64,000 bases of DNA from Lineus longissimus (taxonomy: Eukaryota; Nemertea; Pilidiophora; Heteronemertea; Lineidae), in contig NC_088314.1 in NCBI RefSeq assembly GCF_910592395.1, forward strand, positions 5,766,001 through 5,830,000. The letters run 5' to 3'. The translations under genes were made by a program, and so were the position numbers. Position 1 is the first letter of the stretch. Every line of letters begins with the position of its first letter. Below the pieces are notes generated by a model. That model did not search any database and was not told where the DNA came from. It saw only the letters and a list, made by a program, of their open reading frames with translations. Below, one piece after another: positions 61,411 to 64,000 of this stretch.

Positions 61411-62025
61411 CAACTGTGTTTTTGGGACGTCTCTTGAGCAGGAATGGGGCTACTAACACATTGTGCTCTTAAAGACAGCCACAACCCTGACGGTGAAGTC
61501 CCTGGATGTGATCCAAGATATAGTGCCACAATCAAGTCAGATCCACATAGCATCTTGTCCCAGATGTGCCATAAGCTATGGAGACAGAATCAAGTCAAGT
61601 CAGATCTACACACACAAGGGAGAATGATTTTTGATGAATTATCACCAATGTAATGAGGGGACATATAAAAGTTACGCTTTTTGTAGAATCGCTTGCCAAT
61701 TAATGCTGCCAGCTGGTTAGTGCCCTAGGATCAACTGGGGATGATGTTTCACTGTAATATATTCATACTGGAGAAAAAACATTCTCATGTGCCAGTTTGT
61801 CCTCTCTTCTCAACTGTTGATGCTGCTTTACTGTTATGTATTCATATTGAAGAAATACCATTCTAATGCCACAGGCAGTCTCTGTCCAGACAAAAGTCAT
61901 ATATGTGGTGTTGCTGTGCGACTGACATGTTCATACGGAAGAACTGCAGGCCAATTACTATTCAAAACATGTATTTGTATGATTTATTACTTGCAAAATT
62001 TACACTTCATGCAATATCATTGAAC
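61411..62025. other. no gene recognised
   Basis: Only short frames and no repeats of note. A weakly repeated phrase (TACTGT-ATATATTCATACTG / TACTGTTATGTATTCATATTG) occurs near 61755 and 61830. Confidence 0.45.
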
Positions 62026-62060
62026 CATGGAGGTATAAATAAGATATTTATACCTCCATG
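62026..62060. repeat. perfect 15-bp hairpin
   Basis: CATGGAGGTATAAAT and ATTTATACCTCCATG flank a five-base loop AAGAT. Too short for a gene; might be a relic of a palindromic insertion. Confidence 0.8.
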
Positions 62061-62690
62061 ATTGAGCCGACTAGAATGCATATGCGAACGAGAGAGATCA
62101 AAATACATTTCATTGATAATCAAAAAAAGTCCTGCATGGTGTGGAACTAATTTTGCCCCCTGGACAATTATTCCTACCACAAAATAACGTTCGTTGAGGA
62201 GTGTAGCATCAAACATGATGATCCCCACCCACCCTGACCCACACCGACTGTCCCCACCTGGAGCATATGATATGAGGTATTACATATCTCAAAAGTTAAA
62301 TGGTTGACCCTCGATTTTTTTTGTGTAGCGTAAGCAACTGTCTTTCATGGGAGAATGATCTCTGTAAGAATTATTCAGGAAGAAATGTATCATATTTGGG
62401 GGTTTTCGTGATTGTCCGGCCCAATTGGCAATATTGCCATTTGGGATGGTGAACAGAGCTAGGAGCAAATGCGACGCTTATGATTTATTTAAAGAAATAA
62501 AATGCCCGATTTAACATCCTGCAGAATCAGGGGAATCGGGCGTTTTGATATACGACACAAGTGGGTTGTCCTCATGCATTCACTTTGGAAACGCATTTTA
62601 AAATAGATGTTACGTCCTGTTAATGGGGCACGTCATCATCGCGTACATTTGGGAAAAACTCCCTAACGAGACCTACATGATGTCCCACAC

Positions 62691-63626
62691 GCGAAATTTT
62701 TTTCTGCAGGATACTTCTGCCATAGTGTACATCTGACAGCCAATCAGAATTCAAGGCAAGCACGTGTCTTTGTTGACATCATCTTTCCACATGGCGCAAT
62801 AATGTCAACAATGCCACGTGTTCTGATAATCTTGGAAAGAACAAGTTAGCAAATGGTTAGAGGAGTATATTAGCTAAAATATATTTATTTGCAGTATCTT
62901 AACATGTATTTTCATTGTCGAGTGGACTGTATTTATTGGACTTGTCTGTTAAAGGCGCACTGTGCTCGGCAAAATAGCCGAGGTTGAATGTTTATCTGTC
63001 AACCGTGTAACTAGTTCTGCTGTATATGCATAGGTGGCGCCACCATTCAATTTATTTTGTTTGCTTGTCAAAATGTGTTTTATACAATGGCCCTTCAACA
63101 ATGTTCAAACTACCAAAATAGGCCTGATACCTTCAACAGCAGACATTGGATACACTGTCCCTTTAATAATTATCAACATTGGCAACACTGTCAGTGTCAC
63201 TGCCCCTTAAAATTTCACAAATCGCGAGACATCGGATACACTGTCCCTTTAATAATTATCAACATTGGCAACACTGTCAGTGTCACTGCCCCTTAAAATT
63301 TCACAAATCAATGCATGCACTGCAATGTAGCGATCAGATCAGCTGATGCCTCTTTTGTACGCATAATATCATCAATTTTACAATGAAGCTGTGCAATTCA
63401 TTCCTAAACGCTACGACACAAACCTTGAGTTGAGCATAATTGGGGTCAGACAATGAACTATTGTCACATTCACAGTTGAAGTGGCACTCGGCATGCGACT
63501 CGGTATCGTCCATTGTATTTGCATTATCATGCATAAATAAACAGTGTGACGTCAAAGATCGCGCCAATTGTGATTGGCTGTCAGATGTACACTGTGGCAG
63601 AAGTATCCTGCAGAAAAAAATTTCGC
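62691..63626. mobile_element. 936-bp non-autonomous DNA transposon, 9-bp target duplication
   Basis: Terminal inverted repeats of about 60 bp (GCGAAATTTTTTTCTGCAGG ... and its complement) differ at a few positions. Both sides are flanked by GTCCCACAC (62682-62690 and 63627-63635). A 9-bp duplication and long inverted repeats suit a Mutator-like (MULE) MITE. No transposase inside. Confidence 0.8.
63141..63308. repeat. 86-bp tandem duplication inside the 936-bp element
   Basis: Units start AGACATTGGATACACTG (63141) and AGACATCGGATACACTG (63227) and share CCTTTAATAATTATCAAC and TCAGTGTCACTGCCCC. Confidence 0.85.
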
Positions 63627-63635
63627 GTCCCACAC

Positions 63636-64000
63636 CCGCACTTCAGTGGCGCCGGTGTGAATAAATCTACTTGTGTGAATGGTCAATGGCTCATGACGTC
63701 ATGAAATAATTGCGTCACGAGGAAGGAAACAATGGGAATCACGTCCGACGTGGTAACTGTGGGTGCGGTGCGTCGTGAATGCAGGATCGGCCAACGCGCG
63801 GCCCGTATGGAATGCAACAAACTGTACCGGAACCAGAATTGTCATGGGTCTGCACAAATTTTTTCAGATTCGATGGACATGATTACGGTGGCCCATTAGG
63901 GACATCATGTTTTTTTTTAGATTCAAATACGATTTTTTTTTCTCGAATTTTCTCCACGGAATTAAGTATTTTCTCCACGGAAATAACATTTATCTCCGCG
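63636..64000. other. right flank, no gene seen
   Basis: CpG-containing sequence with a repeated TTTTCTCCACGGAA phrase near 63950-63985. No coding frame or RNA recognised. Confidence 0.4.

Noticed and set aside
1-64000. CRISPR arrays, rRNA genes, tRNA genes
   Set aside because: None seen. Short repeats here have no uniform repeat-spacer pattern, and the only B-box-like motif (near 19591 and 20437) lacks a tRNA fold.

Overview
The window is animal nuclear DNA. It has a many-exon GT-AG gene, intron-encoded snoRNAs, a Ty3/Gypsy LTR retrotransposon and several small transposon relics. Base composition, short introns and repeat types fit a marine invertebrate, most likely a lophotrochozoan such as a mollusc; that placement is an inference.

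About 2.8-35.5 kb (+ strand) holds one complete gene, HUWE1, a giant HECT E3 ubiquitin ligase. I could place 64 coding exons by splice sites, reading phase and family similarity. They sum to 13,374 nt (4,457 codons plus stop), and every junction keeps the frame. UBA, UIM, WWE, three ubiquitin-binding (UBM-type) motifs and a HECT domain with its catalytic Cys are all present. A probable 3' UTR runs to a poly(A) signal near 37.76 kb.

The introns are the most striking part. At least 33 box C/D or box H/ACA snoRNA-like elements sit in them, usually one per intron, and they fall into six families. From remembered rRNA sequence, three families carry guides matching U27 (18S Am27), U31-like (28S CCUGUUGAGCUUGA) and U26-like (28S GAGAGAGUUCAA) targets. 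Vertebrates keep those snoRNAs in the non-coding host UHG/SNHG1. Here they appear to be hosted, and multiplied, in a protein-coding ubiquitin-ligase gene.

39.3-48.4 kb is a full-length Ty3/Gypsy-type element. It has two 498-bp LTRs that look identical, a 4-bp CAGG target duplication, open gag and pol frames, and a classical -1 slippery heptamer directly before the gag stop. I see no env, and the insertion must be very young.

48.4-64 kb is repeat-rich and has no convincing protein gene. It contains a pogo-like MITE, a 1.15-kb duplicated block whose left copy was split by a 1.1-kb satellite-like element, several short tandem duplications, a possible spliced minus-strand transcript (55.1-56.4 kb), and a 936-bp element with ~60-bp terminal inverted repeats and a 9-bp target duplication.
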